DNA of 64,000 nucleotides, taken from the NCBI RefSeq assembly GCF_014892575.1, contig NZ_JADBGI010000026.1, positions 35,951 through 99,950 of the forward strand. Direction: 5' to 3'. Position numbers and translations under genes: made by a program. Below are positions 1-8,689 of the stretch, one piece after another. Numbering within the stretch: the first letter of the stretch is position 1; each line of letters opens with the position of its first letter. The stretch is from Nocardiopsis coralli. Its GTDB lineage: Bacteria; Actinomycetota; Actinomycetes; Streptosporangiales; Streptosporangiaceae. Under the pieces are notes generated by a model. That model was not told the origin of the DNA and did no database searches. It saw nothing but the letters and a program-made list of their open reading frames with translations.

Positions 1-1
1 G

Positions 2-730
2 GAGGCCGCCGAGGTCTTCGCCCGGGTCGCGCGCACCCGGGTCGGGCGCTTCGCCCGGGACGAGCTCTGGTGGGACATCATGACCAAGGACGAGCCGGCC
101 GAGCGCGCCGGCAAGGGGCCGCTGCGCATCTCGGTGGTGCACGGGTCCGAGGGTCCGCTGGGTTACGCCCTGCATCGGGCCGAGCGCCGCTGGGACCCCC
201 GCGGGTCGGCCAGTGTGCTGCACGTGGTCGAGGCGGTGGCCGCCACCCCGGCCGCGCACACGGCCCTGTACGAGCACCTGTTCTCCTTCGACCTGGTCAC
301 GCGGGTGGAGTTCGCCTCCCTTCCCCAGGACGATCCGCTCAACGACCTGCTCGCCAACCACCAGCGGCTGGAGTCGACGATGGTGGACTCGCTGTGGATG
401 CGGCTGGTGGACGTGCCCGCGGCGCTGGGCGAGCGCAGCTACGCGGCCCCGGTGGAGGCGGTCCTGGCGGTGACCGACCGCTACGCCCCCTGGAACGAGG
501 GGGCCTGGCGGGTCGAGGCCGGACCGGAGGGGGCGAGGGTCGAGCGCACCGACGCCGCCCCCGACGTGAGCCTGGACGTGTCGTTCCTGGGCGGGGCCCT
601 GCTGGGGCGGCGTCCGCTGCTGGGGCCGCTGCGCGCGGGGCTGCTCACCGAGCACGCCCCCGGCACCGTCGCCCGGTTGGACACCGCCCTGTTCCGGCCC
701 GACGCGGCCTTCTGCGGCACCGTGTTCTGA
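2..730 (+). CDS. Eis-type GNAT N-acetyltransferase, C-terminal part (5' end outside window)
   Basis: The reading frame is open from the first bases of the window, so only the C-terminal ~242 residues are seen. They match the end of the Eis / enhanced intracellular survival acetyltransferase family: the tail of the second GNAT-like domain followed by a sterol-carrier-protein-like C-terminal domain (stretches such as LWMRLVDVPAALGERSY and YAPWNEGAWRVE are typical). Family members acetylate amines such as aminoglycosides or lysines using acetyl-CoA. The protein ends in Phe; in characterised Eis proteins the C-terminal Phe carboxylate acts as catalytic base, and this end keeps it. An internal ATG at 80 is not the true start. 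Substrate cannot be told from sequence. Confidence 0.8.
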   Translation, partial: EAAEVFARVARTRVGRFARDELWWDIMTKDEPAERAGKGPLRISVVHGSEGPLGYALHRAERRWDPRGSASVLHVVEAVAATPAAHTALYEHLFSFDLVTRVEFASLPQDDPLNDLLANHQRLESTMVDSLWMRLVDVPAALGERSYAAPVEAVLAVTDRYAPWNEGAWRVEAGPEGARVERTDAAPDVSLDVSFLGGALLGRRPLLGPLRAGLLTEHAPGTVARLDTALFRPDAAFCGTVF

Positions 731-758
731 CCGGCCCCGCGCGGGGCGGCCGGCGGCG

Positions 759-1802
759 TCAGCGCAGGGCGCGCAGCAGCGTCTCGGCGTCCTCGTCGGT
801 GTTGTACAGGTGGAAGGAGGCCCGCATGCGCCCGCCCCGTGCGGCGGTGGCGATGCCGGCCTCGGCCACGCGTAGGGCGGCGCGGTCCGACACCGGCAGG
901 GACACGATCGCCGACCCTGCCGGTTCCAGGTCCAGGGCGGTGCGTACCCGGTCGGCCAGCGCCGTGTTGTGGGCCCCGATCGCGGCCGGGCCGACCTCTT
1001 CCAACACCTGCAGGCTCTGGGCCAGGGCGGCGGCCGCGCCCCACACGGGTGCCTGGTCCAGGCGGCGGGCGTCGGTGGCGGGCGGGGCGCCGGCGCCGTA
1101 GAGCGACTCCCAGGGGTGTTCGGCGGCGTACCAGGAGGCGGCCAGAGGGCGCAGCAGGGCCAGGGCCTCGTGGGTTCCGGTGAGGAAGGCGGTCCCGCGC
1201 GGGCCGAGCAGCCACTTGTAGGTGGAGCAGACGGTGTAGTCGATCGGTACCGCCGGCAGGGGCAGCCACCCGGTGGACTGGGTGGTGTCCACCAGTAGGC
1301 GGGCCCCGTGCTCGCGGCAGGCGGCGGACAACTGCTCCAGCGGGGCCAGGGCGCCGTCGGAGGACTGCACCGCCGAGACGGCGACCAGGTCGGTGCCGGG
1401 GCGCACGTGTTCGGCCAGTTCCCGCAGGGGCGCCTCGCGTACGTGCACCCCGGGTGTGCGGGCCAGGGGCTGCACCGTGGAGGCGAACTCGCCCTCGGGC
1501 GCCAGGACCTCGGCGCCCTCGGGAAGGGAAGCGGCCACGGTACCGACCAGTTGCGCGGTGTGGGTGCTCAGCGCGACGCGGTCGGGGCTGATGCCCACCA
1601 GGCGCGCGTAGGCCTCGCGGGCCTGCTCGGTGGGGGCGTCGCCCTGGGCGGATTGGAACGTCCCGGTGGCGATGGCCTCGGTGTGGGCGTCCAGGGACCG
1701 GCGTGCGGGGCGGGGGAGCAGCCCGTGGGTGGCGGTGTTGAGGTAGGTGCCGCGCGGGGTGAAGTGGGCGCGGGCCCGCTGCAGGGCGTCGGGTGCGTGC
1801 AT
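759..1802 (-). CDS. PLP-dependent class V aminotransferase / cysteine desulfurase-like enzyme
   Basis: This 347-residue protein has the fold-type I class V pattern: an N-terminal TYLNTATHGLLPRPA segment, the cofactor aspartate region LLVDTTQSTGW, and the Schiff-base lysine in STYKWLLGPRGTAFL. The family includes cysteine desulfurases, isopenicillin-N-epimerase-like enzymes and the ergothioneine lyase EgtE; nothing here singles out one. The start is the ATG at 1802, preceded by a strong GAGGAGG site; a longer frame upstream lies inside the MarR gene and is not protein-like. It follows the MarR gene by 13 bases on the same strand, so the two are probably one transcript diverging from the homogentisate operon. 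Its link to that pathway is not established. Confidence 0.8.
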   Translation of the reverse strand: MHAPDALQRARAHFTPRGTYLNTATHGLLPRPARRSLDAHTEAIATGTFQSAQGDAPTEQAREAYARLVGISPDRVALSTHTAQLVGTVAASLPEGAEVLAPEGEFASTVQPLARTPGVHVREAPLRELAEHVRPGTDLVAVSAVQSSDGALAPLEQLSAACREHGARLLVDTTQSTGWLPLPAVPIDYTVCSTYKWLLGPRGTAFLTGTHEALALLRPLAASWYAAEHPWESLYGAGAPPATDARRLDQAPVWGAAAALAQSLQVLEEVGPAAIGAHNTALADRVRTALDLEPAGSAIVSLPVSDRAALRVAEAGIATAARGGRMRASFHLYNTDEDAETLLRALR

Positions 1803-1815
1803 GCGGTGGTCCTCC

Positions 1816-2355
1816 TCAGTTGCGGAACTTGGCCTTGGCGTCGGTGGAGCCGGCCATGAGCTTGTTGAGCAGGCGCACCAGTTCGGTCTGCTCTGCCGGT
1901 TCGAGGGACTCGGCCCAGGCGCTCTCACGCAGGTTGTGTGCGCGAAAGCCCCCGAGGATCGCGCCGTAGCCCTCCTCGGTCAGGCTGAGCTGGAGCGCGC
2001 GGCGGTCGTGGCTGGCGCGTGCGCGCACGATGAGGCCGTCGCGTTCGAGGGTGTTGAGCAGGGCGGACAGGGCGGCGCGGCTCATCCCGGAGATCTCGGC
2101 GGTGGTCTTGGCCTCCATGGGGCCGGCGAGCCAGAGCGCGAAGATGACACGGAACCCGGGCCAGGTCAGTCCGCGGGGGCGGTGGACCGTGGACTCCAGG
2201 TCGTAGATGACCATGCTGGTGGCCCGGTTGAGGGTCAGCACCATGCGCATGGCGTCGGTGTTGACCGCGGGGAGTTCCTGGTCGGCCTTGCGTACGGCGT
2301 AGTCCACGAAGGACCAGAAGGTCAGTGCGTCCGGGGGAGCGGTCTCGCGGTTCAC
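1816..2355 (-). CDS. MarR-family transcriptional regulator, probable regulator of the homogentisate operon
   Basis: This 179-residue protein has a MarR winged-helix domain: the recognition-helix segment AEISGMSRAALSALLNTLERDGLI followed by a wing with the ASHDRRALQLSLTEEG motif. It begins with GTG at 2355; TAGGCT lies six bases upstream of the start codon on the same strand, so the mRNA is probably leaderless. It is transcribed away from the aromatic-degradation operon beginning at 2566, and an inverted repeat sits between them. MarR proteins in such a position usually repress the divergent operon until an aromatic ligand binds. That role is inferred from position. Confidence 0.85.
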   Translation of the reverse strand: MNRETAPPDALTFWSFVDYAVRKADQELPAVNTDAMRMVLTLNRATSMVIYDLESTVHRPRGLTWPGFRVIFALWLAGPMEAKTTAEISGMSRAALSALLNTLERDGLIVRARASHDRRALQLSLTEEGYGAILGGFRAHNLRESAWAESLEPAEQTELVRLLNKLMAGSTDAKAKFRN

Positions 2356-2511
2356 CGGTCCAGCCTAGAGGCGCTCATGGGTCCGGGGTGTGCGGGGGAG
2401 CACATGCGGGCGCCGAGGCCGCCCGGCCCGTGCTGATGTGATCTGCTTCACCCCATTGTCTGCCTCTGCCCCCCTTGGTTCTGTGGTGTGGAACACGTTA
2501 CGGTCCGAATC

Positions 2512-2525
2512 ATCAAACATTTGAT
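2512..2525. promoter_or_regulatory. Candidate MarR operator between divergent genes
   Basis: The sequence ATCAAACATTTGAT is a perfect 6-2-6 inverted repeat in an AT-rich patch, 41 bases before the MBL-fold gene start and 157 bases from the MarR start. Its position over the likely promoter of the operon fits a MarR repressor site. Binding is inferred. Confidence 0.5.
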
Positions 2526-2565
2526 CATTTGAGCCGTCCCCCCACGAGTGAGAGGTCCTCCCACC

Positions 2566-3528
2566 ATGGCCACCAAGCCGTTCGCCTCCTCCGCCGACAC
2601 CGCCGCCAAGGAACAGACCCTCGAGGTGCTCGCCGACGGCGTCTACGCCCTCACCGCCGAGGGCGACCCCAACGTCGGCGCCATCGAGGGCGAGGACTTC
2701 CTGGTCGCCTTCGAAGCGCTGGCCACCCCCACCGCCGCCCGCGACTGGCTCGCCGAGCTGCGCAAGCACACCGACAAGCCCGTGCGCTACCTGGTGCTCT
2801 CCCACTACCACGCGGTGCGCGTGCTGGGCGCGAGCGCCTTCGACGCCGACATCGTCCTCACCCACGAGAAGACCCACGAGCTCATCCGCGAGCGCGGCAA
2901 GGAGGACTGGGAGAGCGAGTTCGGGCGCATGCCCCGCCTGGCCAAGGACGCCGGTTCCGTGCCCGGGCTGACCTGGCCCACCCAGACCTTCGCCGACCGC
3001 ACCACGATCGACCTGGGCGGGGACCGCGGCGAACTGGTCCTGCAGTACCTGGGCCGCGGCCACACCGAGGGCGACATCGTGGCCTGGCTGCCCCGGCACA
3101 AGATCCTGTTCGCCGGCGACCTCGTAGAGGCCCAGGCCGCCCTCTACACCGGCGACGCCTTCCACCACGACTGGGCCGGGGCCACCCTCGACGGCGTCAA
3201 GGCCCTGGGCGCGGAGATGCTCGTGGGCGGGCGCGGGGCCGTCAGCCGCGGACGCACCGAGGTCGACGCCGCCATCGAGCAGACCCGGGGCTTCCTGAAC
3301 GTGATGATCGCCGAGGTCGGGGCCGTGCACGGCCGCGGCGGCACCCTCAAGGAGGCCTTCGACGCCACCCACGCCGCCCTGGTCGGCGACTACGGCCACT
3401 GGCCCATCTTCGAGCACTGCCTGCCCTTCGACGTCTCCCGGCTCTGGGACGAGTTCTCCGGCATCGAGCGGCCGATCATCTGGACCGCCGAGCGCGACCG
3501 CCAGGTCTGGGACCAGCTGCAGAGCTGA
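2566..3528 (+). CDS. MBL-fold metallo-hydrolase-like protein with altered metal-binding motif
   Basis: This 320-residue protein has the metallo-beta-lactamase fold pattern (an early VLADGVYALTAEG strand region, GRGHTEGDIVAW near residue 166 and the FAGDLVE aspartate near residue 185). The signature HxHxDH is changed: residues 79-88 read SHYHAVRVLG, keeping the first two histidines but losing the Asp-His pair. The start is ATG 2566 with GAGAGG about ten bases upstream; a GTG six codons earlier lies on that site. It is the first gene of the operon leading to homogentisate cleavage. Substrate is unknown; thioesterase or lactone hydrolase activity on an aromatic intermediate is possible but not shown. 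Confidence 0.75.
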   Translation: MATKPFASSADTAAKEQTLEVLADGVYALTAEGDPNVGAIEGEDFLVAFEALATPTAARDWLAELRKHTDKPVRYLVLSHYHAVRVLGASAFDADIVLTHEKTHELIRERGKEDWESEFGRMPRLAKDAGSVPGLTWPTQTFADRTTIDLGGDRGELVLQYLGRGHTEGDIVAWLPRHKILFAGDLVEAQAALYTGDAFHHDWAGATLDGVKALGAEMLVGGRGAVSRGRTEVDAAIEQTRGFLNVMIAEVGAVHGRGGTLKEAFDATHAALVGDYGHWPIFEHCLPFDVSRLWDEFSGIERPIIWTAERDRQVWDQLQS

Positions 3529-3587
3529 CCGGTTCCGCGCCCCCACCCCCCGGCGCCCTCCGCGCGCCTCCTGCGAACGGAGCCCCC

Positions 3588-5288
3588 ATGGCACCCCCCG
3601 TACACCCCGTTCCCCCCGTCCCCTCGCACGTTCCCCCCGCCCCTGCCGAACCCGTGCTGGTGCTGGGCGCAGGGCCGGTCGGCCAGACCGCCGCCCTGCT
3701 CCTGGCCCGGCGCGGCGTGCCCGCCGTGATCGTGGACGCACGCCCCGAACGCGACGCCGTCGGGTCCAAGGCCATCTGCCAACAGCGCGAGGTCCTGGAC
3801 GTGTGGGACTGGCTCGGCGCCGGCAGCATCGCCCGCGAGGGCCTGACCTGGGACACCGCCCGCACCTTCTACCGCGAGCACGAGCTGTTCAGCGTGCGCC
3901 TGGGCGACCCCGGCGCCTCCCACCTGCCGCCCTTCGTCAACCTGTCCCAGTCGCGTACCGAAGAGGTCCTGGACCCGCTCCTGGAGGCGGCCGGGGTACG
4001 GGTGCTGTGGAACCACACCGTGACCGGCCTGGCCCAGGACGATGACGGTGTGGAGGTCACCTGCGAGACCCCCGCCGGGCCGGTGCGCCTGAGGGGCACG
4101 CACGCCCTGTCGTGCCTGGGCGCGCACGGCGGAGCGGTGCGCGCGGACCTGGGGGTCGGGTTCGAGGGCACCAGCTTCGACGACCGCTTCCTGATTTGTG
4201 ACATCCGCGCCGACCTGGGGCACTGGCAGCGCGAGCGCCGCTTCTACTTCGACCCCGAGTGGAACCCCGGACGCCAGGTGCTCATCCACCCCTGTCCGGG
4301 TTCGGTGTACCGCATCGACTGGCAGGTCCCGGCCGGTTTCGACCTGGAGGCCGAACGCCGCGACGGGCGCCTGGAGGCACGCATCCGGCAGATCATCGGC
4401 GAGCGCCCCTACGAGATCGTGTGGAGCTCGGTCTACCGCTTCCACACCCGGGTGGCCGACCGCATGCGGGTGGGCCGGGTGCTGCTGCTGGGCGACAACG
4501 CCCACCTGGTGGCGCCCTTCGGTGCGCGCGGGCTCAACTCCGGGGTCGCCGACGCCGAGAACGCCGCGTGGAAGATCGCCTACGTGCGGGCCGGGTGGGC
4601 GGGGCAGGACCTGCTGGAGAGCTACCACGCCGAACGCCACGCCGCCGCGGTGGAGAACGCCGAGGTCACCAGCGCGACCATGCGTTTCCTGGTGCCGCGC
4701 GACGAGCAGGAACACAGGGTGCGCCGCACCGTCCTGGAACGCGCCGTGTCCGACCCCTCCCACCACGACCGGGTCGACTCCGGGCGGCTGGCCGAACCGT
4801 TCTGGTACACCGAATCGCCGCTGACCACCCCCTGCCCCGACCGCCCCTTCGGCGGCCGGCCCGCGCGCGGTCAGACCCCCGACCCCTGTCCCGGCGTGCT
4901 CGTGCCCGACGTCCCGGTCGCGGCCGGCAGCGGGCACCGGCGGCTGCGCCCGCTGCTGCGCGAGGGCCTGACCCTGCTGCTGGGGCCCGCACCCGCGGGG
5001 TCACCGGAGACCGTGCGCGAGGCCGCCGAGCGGGCCACCGGCGCCCCGGTGTCCGTGCACTCGGTCGCCGAGCTGGACGCCGACGGTGCGCTGGCCGGCG
5101 CCCTGAGACCCGGGCCCGGGCAGGTGTGGCTGGTGCGCCCCGACGCCCACGTCGCCGCCGTGGTCGAGGGCAGCGACACCGCGGCCGTGCAGCGGGCCGT
5201 GCGCACCGCCCTGGGACACGCGCCCGACCCCCACCGCACCGACCCGCCTTCCGACACCACCGTCGGCGGGCGCGCCACCCGAGCCTGA
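3588..5288 (+). CDS. FAD-dependent aromatic monooxygenase (class A hydroxylase)
   Basis: This 566-residue protein is a class A flavin hydroxylase of the MhpA/PheA type. The N-terminal dinucleotide fold reads VLGAGPVGQTAALLLARRG, the middle motif is CLGAHGGAVRADLG, and the second FAD motif is RVLLLGDNAHLVAPFGARGL followed by NSGVADAENAAWKIA. A C-terminal thioredoxin-like region of about 150 residues fits the longer members of this family. It uses NAD(P)H and O2 to hydroxylate a phenolic ring. Because the next gene is homogentisate dioxygenase, the likely job is to produce homogentisate or a ring-dihydroxylated analogue, for example from 3-hydroxyphenylacetate; that substrate is inferred. The start is ATG 3588 behind AACGGAG; any upstream extension is in the preceding gene. 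Confidence 0.85.
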   Translation: MAPPVHPVPPVPSHVPPAPAEPVLVLGAGPVGQTAALLLARRGVPAVIVDARPERDAVGSKAICQQREVLDVWDWLGAGSIAREGLTWDTARTFYREHELFSVRLGDPGASHLPPFVNLSQSRTEEVLDPLLEAAGVRVLWNHTVTGLAQDDDGVEVTCETPAGPVRLRGTHALSCLGAHGGAVRADLGVGFEGTSFDDRFLICDIRADLGHWQRERRFYFDPEWNPGRQVLIHPCPGSVYRIDWQVPAGFDLEAERRDGRLEARIRQIIGERPYEIVWSSVYRFHTRVADRMRVGRVLLLGDNAHLVAPFGARGLNSGVADAENAAWKIAYVRAGWAGQDLLESYHAERHAAAVENAEVTSATMRFLVPRDEQEHRVRRTVLERAVSDPSHHDRVDSGRLAEPFWYTESPLTTPCPDRPFGGRPARGQTPDPCPGVLVPDVPVAAGSGHRRLRPLLREGLTLLLGPAPAGSPETVREAAERATGAPVSVHSVAELDADGALAGALRPGPGQVWLVRPDAHVAAVVEGSDTAAVQRAVRTALGHAPDPHRTDPPSDTTVGGRATRA

Positions 5289-5320
5289 GAGCAGGCTCCG
5301 CACGAGGAAGGAAGGCGGCC

Positions 5321-6520
5321 ATGGCCTACTACCGAAGCGTCGGGGACGTGCCCCGCACCCGCCACACCCAGCACCCCAACCCCGAGGGCGGGCTCTACTA
5401 CGAGGAACTCATGGGGGAGGAGGGCTTCTCCAGCGACTCCTCGCTGCTGTACCACCGGGCGATCCCCTCGGCCATCGCCGACGCCGCCGAGTGGCAGGTG
5501 CCCGACCAGAGCCGCACCCGCAACGCCCCGCTGATCCCGCGCCACCTGAAACTGCACGACCTCTTCCCCGGGCAGGCGTGGAAGGACGCCGACGTGGTGG
5601 GGTCGCGCCGCCTGGTGCTGGGCAACGAGGACGTGCGCATCTCCTACGTCGCCGCCGGTGCGCCCTCGCAGCTGTACCGCAACGGCATCGGCGACGAGTG
5701 TGTCTACGTCGAGTCCGGCCAGGGCCGGGTGGAGACCGTCTTCGGGGTGCTGGAGGTCGGCGGGGGCGACTACGTCGTGATCCCGCGCTCGACCACACAC
5801 CGGTGGGTGCCCACCGGTCAGGAACCCCTGCGTGCGTACGCGATCGAGGCGAGCAGCCACATCGCCCCGCCCAAGCGGTACCTGTCGCGGTACGGGCAGT
5901 TCCTGGAGCACTCCCCCTACTGCGAGCGCGACCTGCGCGGTCCCGAGGGACCGCTCCTGGCCGAGGGCGAGAACGTGGACGTGCTCATCAAACACCGGGG
6001 CGACGGCCCGGGCGGGATCTCCGGCACCCGCTACACCTACCCCACGCACCCCTTCGACGTCGTGGGATGGGACGGGTGCCTGTACCCGTACGTGTTCAAC
6101 GTGGCCGACTTCCAGCCCATCACCGGCCGGGTGCACCAGCCGCCGCCGGTCCACCAGGCCTTCGAGGGCCACAACTTCGTGATCTGCAACTTCGTGCCGC
6201 GCAAGGTCGACTACCACCCGAAGGCGATCCCGGTGCCCTACTACCACTCCAACGTCGACTCCGACGAGGTCATGTTCTACTGCGGCGGCGACTACGAGGC
6301 GCGCAAGGGGTCGGGGATCGGGCAGGGCTCGATCTCGCTGCACCCGGGCGGGCACTCCCACGGGCCCCAGCCCGGCGCCTACGAACGCAGCATCGGGGCG
6401 CAGGCCTTCGACGAGCTCGCGGTCATGGTCGACACCTTCCGGCCACTGGACCTGGGTGAGGGCGGCCGTGCGGTGGACGACGGCGTCTACGCCTGGACCT
6501 GGGTGAGGAACGCCCGGTGA
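5321..6520 (+). CDS. hmgA: Homogentisate 1,2-dioxygenase
   Basis: This 399-residue cupin-fold Fe(II) enzyme opens the ring of homogentisate to maleylacetoacetate. Recognisable stretches are GDECVYVESGQGRVETVFG, GDYVVIPRSTTHRW, NVDSDEVMFYCGGDY carrying the glutamate ligand, and LHPGGHSHGPQPGAYE near residue 340 with the histidine ligands. It is somewhat shorter than human or fungal HGO (about 440) but matches actinobacterial forms. It starts at ATG 5321 behind a GAGGAAGGAAGG site. Its last bases overlap the start of the next gene by four (GTGA), which points to coupled translation in one operon with the monooxygenase and fumarylacetoacetase. Confidence 0.93.
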   Translation: MAYYRSVGDVPRTRHTQHPNPEGGLYYEELMGEEGFSSDSSLLYHRAIPSAIADAAEWQVPDQSRTRNAPLIPRHLKLHDLFPGQAWKDADVVGSRRLVLGNEDVRISYVAAGAPSQLYRNGIGDECVYVESGQGRVETVFGVLEVGGGDYVVIPRSTTHRWVPTGQEPLRAYAIEASSHIAPPKRYLSRYGQFLEHSPYCERDLRGPEGPLLAEGENVDVLIKHRGDGPGGISGTRYTYPTHPFDVVGWDGCLYPYVFNVADFQPITGRVHQPPPVHQAFEGHNFVICNFVPRKVDYHPKAIPVPYYHSNVDSDEVMFYCGGDYEARKGSGIGQGSISLHPGGHSHGPQPGAYERSIGAQAFDELAVMVDTFRPLDLGEGGRAVDDGVYAWTWVRNAR

Positions 6521-7365
6521 GCGCGCTGTTGTACCGCCGCCTGTTCGACGACGCCGCGCTGTTCCCGCCGGGGAACGCGCCCCTGGGCCAGGCGCTGCCC
6601 GACCACCGCGCCCACCGTGCCGGGCCGAGGGACGAACACGTGGGCCCCTTCCTGGTCTCCGACGCACGGGTGGCCGAGCTGCGCGCGCTGCTGTCCCGGG
6701 AGGAGGACGCCCACGGCCCGCTGGAGACGGTGGTGACCGTGCCCGGCGGTGCGCCCGGTGTCCCCACGGCGCTGGCGGCCGCCGACGACCCGCGCCTGCG
6801 CCTGGCGGGGGTGGAGGTCGCTGCCGCGCCCGGCGGGGTCGGTGAGGTGGCCGGGGCGCTGGAGCGGCACCTGCCGCCCGGGGCGAGCGCCTACGTGGAG
6901 CTCTCCCGCGAGGGCGAGGTGGACGCCGACCTGGCGGAGCTGGCCGGGTCCGGGTTCCACGCCAAGTTCCGGACCGGCGGTGTGAGCGCCGCCGCGCACC
7001 CGGGGGAGGAGGAGCTGGCCCGGTTCCTGCACGCGGCGGTGGGGGCGGCGGTGGCCTTCAAGTGCACCGCGGGCCTGCACCACGCGGTGCGCCACACCAG
7101 CGCGGAGGGGTTCGAGCAGCACGGGTTCCTCAACGTGCTCCTGGCCACCGCGGCCCTGCTGGACGGTGCCACGGCCGGCGAGGCGGCGGAGGTACTGGCC
7201 CGGCGTGAGGGCCACGCCCTGGCACGGGAGGCCGCGCGCCTCGGTGACACCGGTTCCGAGCGTCTGCGTACCGCCTTCCACTCCTTCGGTACCTGCAGTG
7301 TCACCGAGCCTCTGGAGGACCTGGTGGTGCTCGGCCTGCTGCCCGCCCCCGCGACGCGTCCCTGA
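6517..7365 (+). CDS. Conserved protein of unknown function in homogentisate operon
   Basis: I do not recognise a characterised family. The 282-residue protein begins at GTG 6517, overlapping hmgA by four bases, and is followed 29 bases later by fumarylacetoacetase. It opens with LLYRRLFDDAALFPPGNAPL and has two striking stretches: AAVAFKCTAGLHHAVRHTSA followed by EGFEQHGFLNVLLA, and FHSFGTCSVTEPLEDLV near the C-terminus. Alternating strands (VVTVPGG, LAGVEVAAA, AYVELSREG, FHAKFRTGG, AAVAFKCTAG) look like a beta/alpha barrel. No signal peptide or membrane segment is seen. It occupies the place where maleylacetoacetate isomerase would be expected; that function is a hypothesis. Confidence 0.8.
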   Translation: MSALLYRRLFDDAALFPPGNAPLGQALPDHRAHRAGPRDEHVGPFLVSDARVAELRALLSREEDAHGPLETVVTVPGGAPGVPTALAAADDPRLRLAGVEVAAAPGGVGEVAGALERHLPPGASAYVELSREGEVDADLAELAGSGFHAKFRTGGVSAAAHPGEEELARFLHAAVGAAVAFKCTAGLHHAVRHTSAEGFEQHGFLNVLLATAALLDGATAGEAAEVLARREGHALAREAARLGDTGSERLRTAFHSFGTCSVTEPLEDLVVLGLLPAPATRP

Positions 7366-7394
7366 ACCTGCGAACACGGAAAGTGACACCCCTG

Positions 7395-8612
7395 ATGAGT
7401 GAGACCTGGCTCGAGGTGGCCCCGGACGCCGAGTTCGGCCCGGCCACCCTGCCCTACGGTGTGTTCAGCACCGACCCCGAGGGTGCCGAACGCCGCACCG
7501 GTGTGGCGATCGGTGCGTACGTGCTCGACCTGGGCGCGGCGGCCCGCGCCCTGGACGCCCCCTACGCCGAGCAGGTGCAGGGTCCGACCCTGGATGCGTT
7601 CATGGCCGCCGGCCGTGAGGTGTGGGACCGGGTGCGCGCTGACCTGCAACGCTGGCTGGGCGATCCCGCGTTCGAGGCGGCGGTCCGACCGCACCTGGTC
7701 GACCGTGGCTCGGTACGCCTGCACCTGCCCTTCACGGTCGCCGACTACGTGGACTTCTACGCCTCCGAGCACCACGCCTCCAACGTGGGCCGTATCTTCC
7801 GCCCCGAGCAGGAGCCGCTCACCCCGAACTGGAAGCACCTGCCCATCGGCTACCACGGGCGGGCCGGCACGGTGGTGGTCTCGGGCACCGACGTGGTGCG
7901 CCCCAGCGGCCAGCGCAAACCCCCCACGGAGCCCGCCCCGCTGTTCGGCGCGTCGGTGCGCCTGGACATCGAGGCCGAGGTCGGGTTCGTGGTGGGGACG
8001 CCCAGCCCGATGGGTGAGGCGGTGCAGGTGGACGACTTCGCCGAGCACGTGTTCGGGGTGTTCCTGCTCAACGACTGGTCCTCGCGGGACCTGCAGGCCT
8101 GGGAGTACGTGCCGCTGGGGCCCTTCCTGGGCAAGTCGTTCGCCACGTCCGTCTCCCCGTGGATCGTGCCCGTGGCGGCCCTGGAAGCGGCCCGGGTGGA
8201 ACCCCCGGCGCAGGACCCCGAACCGCTGCCCTACCTCAAGGGCGCGCAGGCCTGGGGGCTGGACCTTCGGCTGGAGGTGTACCTGAACGGGCACCGGGTG
8301 GCGAGCCCGCCCTTCGAGACCATGTACTGGACCGCCGCCCAGCAGCTGGCGCACATGACGGTCAACGGCGCCTGCCTGCGCACCGGGGACGTGTTCGCCT
8401 CGGGCACGGTCAGCGGCCCCGAGCGCGACCAGCGCGGGTGCCTGCTGGAGCTGACCTGGAGCGGGCAGGAGCCCTTGGTGCTGCCCGACGGAACCGAGCG
8501 CACGTTCCTGGAGGACGGCGACGAGGTCACCATCACCGCCACCGCCCCGGGCCCGGACGGTGCGCGGGTGCACTTCGGGGAGGTCACCGGGACGGTCCTT
8601 CCCGCCCGATGA
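7395..8612 (+). CDS. fahA: Fumarylacetoacetase
   Basis: This 405-residue enzyme hydrolyses fumarylacetoacetate to fumarate and acetoacetate, the last step of the homogentisate route. Family marks include the N-terminal domain with LPYGVFST, then the catalytic domain with DYVDFYASEHHASNVGRIFR, KHLPIGYHGRAGTVVVSGTD, the metal-binding DIEAEVGFVVG, and LNDWSSRDLQAWEYVPLGPF followed by LGKSF. Length fits the family (about 420). ATG 7395 is preferred to GTG 7383, because GGAAAG lies about ten bases before it and directly abuts the GTG. It closes the operon before a small gene and a terminator. Confidence 0.93.
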   Translation: MSETWLEVAPDAEFGPATLPYGVFSTDPEGAERRTGVAIGAYVLDLGAAARALDAPYAEQVQGPTLDAFMAAGREVWDRVRADLQRWLGDPAFEAAVRPHLVDRGSVRLHLPFTVADYVDFYASEHHASNVGRIFRPEQEPLTPNWKHLPIGYHGRAGTVVVSGTDVVRPSGQRKPPTEPAPLFGASVRLDIEAEVGFVVGTPSPMGEAVQVDDFAEHVFGVFLLNDWSSRDLQAWEYVPLGPFLGKSFATSVSPWIVPVAALEAARVEPPAQDPEPLPYLKGAQAWGLDLRLEVYLNGHRVASPPFETMYWTAAQQLAHMTVNGACLRTGDVFASGTVSGPERDQRGCLLELTWSGQEPLVLPDGTERTFLEDGDEVTITATAPGPDGARVHFGEVTGTVLPAR

Positions 8613-8689
8613 GCTCCGGAACACGGGCGCCGTAGACGGGGATCGGGCCCGATACCGTGGCCGGTTCCCCCACAGAAAGGACCCCCCCC

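Noticed and set aside
2566..3528. Beta-lactamase antibiotic resistance gene
   Set aside because: The fold is metallo-beta-lactamase-like, but there is no signal peptide, the metal motif is altered, and the gene is in an aromatic-degradation operon.
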